From: Bacteroidota bacterium
Lineage (GTDB): Bacteria > Bacteroidota > Bacteroidia > Flavobacteriales > Flavobacteriaceae
Assembly (NCBI GenBank): GCA_024278565.1
Contig: JAJRSY010000278.1
Location: 1-16,205, forward strand
DNA length: 16,205 bases
Direction of reading: 5' to 3'
The notes beneath the pieces were generated by a model. It was not told where the DNA came from. It made no database searches and saw nothing but the letters and a program-made list of their open reading frames with translations. The position numbers and the translations under genes are program-made. Positions 13,934-16,205 of the stretch are shown piece by piece; within the stretch, counting starts at the first letter, position 1, and every line of letters begins with the position of its first letter.

Positions 13934-14893
13934 ATGAAACTCCAAACAAAAATACCGTTGACAATAGCAGAGCACCAAATTGACCATCAAAGCCAATTGC
14001 TTTTGTTGGGCTCTTGTTTTTCTGAGAATATCGGTAAAAAGCTCGATTGTTTTAAATTTCAGTTGGTGCAAAATCCGTTTGGGATCTTGTTTCACCCACT
14101 TGCTATCGAGAAACTGGTTTCAAAGGCGGTAAGTGGGGAACGATACTCCAAAAATGATATTTTCTTTCTGAACGAACGCTGGCATTGTTTTGATTCCCAT
14201 TCTGATTTGAGCGATACCTCAAAAGAGAAAGTGCTGCGCAATCTGAACAAAAACCTTGAAAAAACAAATAACCAGTTCACCAAAGCCACACACATTCTCA
14301 TCACCTTGGGTACGGCCTGGGTATATCGTAGAACCAAAACGGGTGCAATAGTGGCGAACTGCCATAAAATGCCCCAAAAAGATTTTTCCAAAGAGCTGCT
14401 TTCGGCAAATGAGGTTGTAAAAAGTATCGAGAACACTATTGCTTTGGTTCGGTCGGTGAACAAAAAAGTGCAGTTTGTTTTTACCGTTTCCCCCATAAGA
14501 CATTTAAAAGACGGCTTTGTTGAAAACCAAAGAAGCAAAGCGCATTTGATAACAGCGTTGCACGAGCTGATCGAAGTTCCCCCTATGGGGGCTAGGGGGC
14601 TACAGTACTTTCCTTCCTATGAAATTATGATGGATGAGCTTCGCGACTATCGTTTTTATAAGGCTGATATGGTTCACCCCAATCAATTGGCCATTGATTA
14701 TATTTGGGAAAAGTTTGCCGAAGTATGGCTCGCACCAAAAGCGCATTCTGTCATGAAAAAGGTAGCAGAAATTCAAAAGGGGCTAGATCACCGGCCTTTT
14801 GATGAGCGTTCTGAGCAGCACCGTGAATTTTTAGCATCCCTTGAAGATAAAATCTCGTATCTTCAGCAAGAGTATCCGTTTATGGAGTTTTAG
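13934..14893 (+). CDS. GSCFA-domain protein (SGNH-like fold), with in-frame palindrome insertion
   Basis: A 319-residue protein. The name-giving motif is at 24-30 (LLGSCFS), with the serine-containing turn of an SGNH hydrolase-like fold. TVSPIRHLKDG (184-194), FPSYEIMMDELRDYRFY (226-242) and DMVHPNQ (245-251, candidate Asp/His pair) complete the set. GSCFA proteins are widespread in Bacteroidota and of uncertain substrate; hydrolase activity on a carbohydrate or ester is inferred from the fold. Residues 215-223 (VPPMGARGL) look like an insertion: the DNA there is a CCCCC-TAT-GGGGG-CTA-GGGGG palindrome that joins IHELIE-like and YFPSYE-like blocks normally closer together. The frame stays open, so the protein may still work. 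Followed 29 bases later by the DUF4230 gene. Confidence 0.85.
   Translation: MKLQTKIPLTIAEHQIDHQSQLLLLGSCFSENIGKKLDCFKFQLVQNPFGILFHPLAIEKLVSKAVSGERYSKNDIFFLNERWHCFDSHSDLSDTSKEKVLRNLNKNLEKTNNQFTKATHILITLGTAWVYRRTKTGAIVANCHKMPQKDFSKELLSANEVVKSIENTIALVRSVNKKVQFVFTVSPIRHLKDGFVENQRSKAHLITALHELIEVPPMGARGLQYFPSYEIMMDELRDYRFYKADMVHPNQLAIDYIWEKFAEVWLAPKAHSVMKKVAEIQKGLDHRPFDERSEQHREFLASLEDKISYLQQEYPFMEF
14579..14600. repeat. Palindromic repeat inside the GSCFA coding sequence
   Basis: CCCCC (14579-14583), TAT, GGGGG (14587-14591), then a second G run (14595-14599). It looks like the intergenic type of short palindrome but sits in frame within the GSCFA gene. Confidence 0.5.
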
Positions 14894-14922
14894 CATTGAA
14901 AACCAAAATAAAGATTGCCATT

Positions 14923-15537
14923 ATGAAAAAAATACTACTAGGTGCATTGATCACTTTGGTCGGGGTTTTGGTTTTTCGTTCTTGTTCTACGGATAAAAAA
15001 GAAAAATCGATCTTACAAGAAAACTCCATGCTGATCCAGCAACAGATCGATAACGTTTCTAAACTGATCGTTACCGAAGGTCATTTTGCCGAGGTCTATA
15101 ATTATAAGGATTCATACCAACTTTTCGGACCTTTGGTGACCGCCGATAAAAAGGCCCTGGTGGTGGTCAATGCCGAGGTGACCGTTGCCTATGACCTAAG
15201 TGAAATCGATTTTGAAATAGATGGACCCAACAAAACACTTGTTATCAAGAGCATTCCTGAAGCTGAGATCAAGATAAACCCTGATTTTGAATATTACGAT
15301 GTTACCGCAGACTATCTGAACCAGTTCAATGCCGCTGACTATAACAAGATCAAGAAAAACGTCAACGCATCTTTGATGAAAAAGGTGGAAGCATCCAATT
15401 TAAGATCGAATGCCCAAAATAGGTTGTTGAGTGAACTCTCTAAGTTTTATGTTTTGACCAATTCTATGGAATGGGTTTTGGTCTACAACGGCGAAATCGT
15501 AGATCAAAACCTACCTCAATTGATTTTATTGGATTGA
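14923..15537 (+). CDS. DUF4230-family membrane-anchored protein
   Basis: A 204-residue protein from the ATG at 14923. An N-terminal hydrophobic segment (about 4-18, ILLGALITLVGVLVF) anchors it. The rest is an exported DUF4230 domain with EGHFAEVYNYKDSY, ALVVVNAEVTVAYDLSEIDF, INPDFEYYDVTADYLNQFNA and the C-terminal NSMEWVLVYNGE. The frame is open 27 bases further to a TTG (14896), which would place charged residues before the anchor and lie only 2 bases after the preceding stop; the ATG is preferred. DUF4230 has no established function. It lies close behind the GSCFA gene, so co-transcription is likely. Confidence 0.82.
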   Translation: MKKILLGALITLVGVLVFRSCSTDKKEKSILQENSMLIQQQIDNVSKLIVTEGHFAEVYNYKDSYQLFGPLVTADKKALVVVNAEVTVAYDLSEIDFEIDGPNKTLVIKSIPEAEIKINPDFEYYDVTADYLNQFNAADYNKIKKNVNASLMKKVEASNLRSNAQNRLLSELSKFYVLTNSMEWVLVYNGEIVDQNLPQLILLD

Positions 15538-15693
15538 ATCCCACTCCCGAAACTTCGAGAGGTTTAACCGGGCGACCAGACAGGTGGGCTTGCCCCGAAG
15601 TTATTGACTTTTTAGTAACTAATCAGTTTGAATAATGCCCAGAATTAATTTTAACCGCAATGACCGCAATAGAAACGCAAGAAACGTAAGGCC

Positions 15694-16085
15694 ATACTGA
15701 AAACCAACTATCTAAAATTATATTATATTTGATCGCGCCTTAAAGGTACATCGTGCATTGGGCCTGGCCTGTTGGAAAGTTCTTATGAAGAATGTTTGTT
15801 CTACGAATTGGGCAGGTCCGGATTACAGGTTGTAAAGCGGAAACCACTGCCGTTGATATATGAGGACGTGAAACCGGGAATTGAGTATCGTGTTGATCTA
15901 TTGGTTGAAAACAAGGTGATCATTGAAATCAAATAGGTAGAGGCGTTAAACGACATACATTTAGCCCTCCCGAAGTTTCGGGATTGACATATTTAAAACT
16001 ATCGGATTGCAAACTTGGTCTGTTGATCAACTTTAAGGTAACCTTGATTAAAAATGGCATTAGACCAGTGGTCAACAATTTATAG
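15694..16085 (+). pseudogene. GxxExxY-family (PD-(D/E)XK nuclease-like) pseudogene
   Basis: With frames corrected the product reads as a typical GxxExxY protein of about 125 residues: ...TENQLSKIIFDRALKVHRAL, GLLESSYEECLFYELGRSGL, then the core YRVDLLVENKVIIEIK (D...ExK), VEALNDIHLA, and DCKLGLLINFKV to the end. Lesions: no start codon (AT-ACT at 15694), a 5-bp tandem duplication TTATA (15718-15727), one C missing in GGCCTGG (15761-15767), a TAG (15934-15936) directly after the catalytic-type lysine, and about 9 bases replaced by a 20-base stretch containing the palindrome TCCCGAA-GT-TTCGGGA (15968-15983). With at least five lesions it is dead. Functional copies of this family are nuclease-fold proteins of unclear role. 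Confidence 0.8.
15968..15983. repeat. TCCCGAA-GT-TTCGGGA palindrome inside the GxxExxY pseudogene
   Basis: A 7-bp perfect stem with a 2-base loop. It replaces the codons expected for QVL between HLA and TYLKLS and shifts the frame by 11 bases. Confidence 0.6.
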
Positions 16086-16205
16086 GCTCTTGCGCTCTTT
16101 GCGTTTCTATTGCGGTCATTGCGGTTAATTGGAGCGTTTAATATAGACTGATCAGTTACAAAAAAAGATGTTTATTGAAATTTAGAATTATGGGCAGAGA
16201 ACACA

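Larger units (their letters stand above)
15615..16159. mobile_element. GxxExxY cassette with nested inverted repeats
   Basis: Inner arms 15651-15680 and 16099-16128 are perfect 30-bp inverted repeats built of CGCAA units at roughly 10-base spacing (ACCGCAATGACCGCAATAGA). Continuing inward, the 13 bases to the gene start and the 13 bases from its stop are still complementary at 7 of 13 positions, with nearly all differences transitions. The repeats therefore end exactly at the start and stop of the pseudogene. Outside lies a second pair, GTAACTAATCAGT (15615-15627) and ACTGATCAGTTAC (16147-16159, one change). TTAA borders the inner arms. No transposase is present. A mobile gene cassette is inferred. 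Confidence 0.6.

Noticed and set aside
14896..14922. TTG start for the DUF4230 gene
   Set aside because: The ATG at 14923 directly precedes the hydrophobic anchor and is a better start codon; the added residues are not needed.
16191..16205. Start of a gene (ATGGGCAGAGAACAC) at the right edge
   Set aside because: Five codons are too few to identify; mentioned only as a possible target of the operator-like motif at 16147-16159.

Overview
The window looks like a chromosomal segment of a marine-type Flavobacteriaceae (Bacteroidota). The protein sequences (Era, Der, AlaS, M23 peptidase, LemA/TPM proteins, GSCFA, DUF4230) read as typical of that family. Several promoters match the Bacteroidota -33/-7 consensus TTTG-N20-TAnnTTTG, Shine-Dalgarno sequences are not evident, and intergenic DNA is full of short palindromes of the CCTGCCGGCAGG type. 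The genus cannot be fixed from the sequence alone.

Layout. The left edge holds the first 50 codons of a methylmalonyl-CoA mutase small subunit (minus strand), then a two-gene toxin-antitoxin pair (HTH antitoxin, RelE/ParE-like toxin, minus strand) with a well-formed promoter. Positions 900-1900 contain almost no protein coding. They hold two MITE-like elements with terminal inverted repeats, two terminators, one intact initiator tRNA-fMet gene and three tRNA fragments joined to copies of a short palindromic repeat, all read from one strong minus-strand promoter near 1870-1900. A plus-strand block follows: an AGCS amino-acid:sodium symporter overlapping era, then a small membrane protein on the minus strand whose stop codon abuts that of era, then der (plus). 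A third MITE-like element (TTAA ends) and a ParD/ParE toxin-antitoxin pair come next.

From 7.4 to 11.1 kb a minus-strand block runs M23 peptidase, MerR-type regulator, LemA, a 487-bp gap, and two overlapping TPM-domain proteins. This is an envelope-associated group diverging from alaS. On the plus strand alaS is followed by nested inverted repeats, a GSCFA-domain protein carrying an in-frame palindrome insertion, and a DUF4230 protein. The right edge holds a decayed GxxExxY (PD-(D/E)XK-like) gene enclosed exactly by inverted repeats.

The housekeeping genes (initiator tRNA, era, der, alaS) serve translation and ribosome assembly. The theme that stands out is the spaces between them: several unrelated families of short palindromes and terminal-inverted-repeat elements, some of which have gone into or replaced parts of genes (tRNA copies, GSCFA, the GxxExxY gene). 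The most unusual structures are the broken tRNA-fMet array (1435-1900) and the inverted-repeat GxxExxY cassette (15615-16159).
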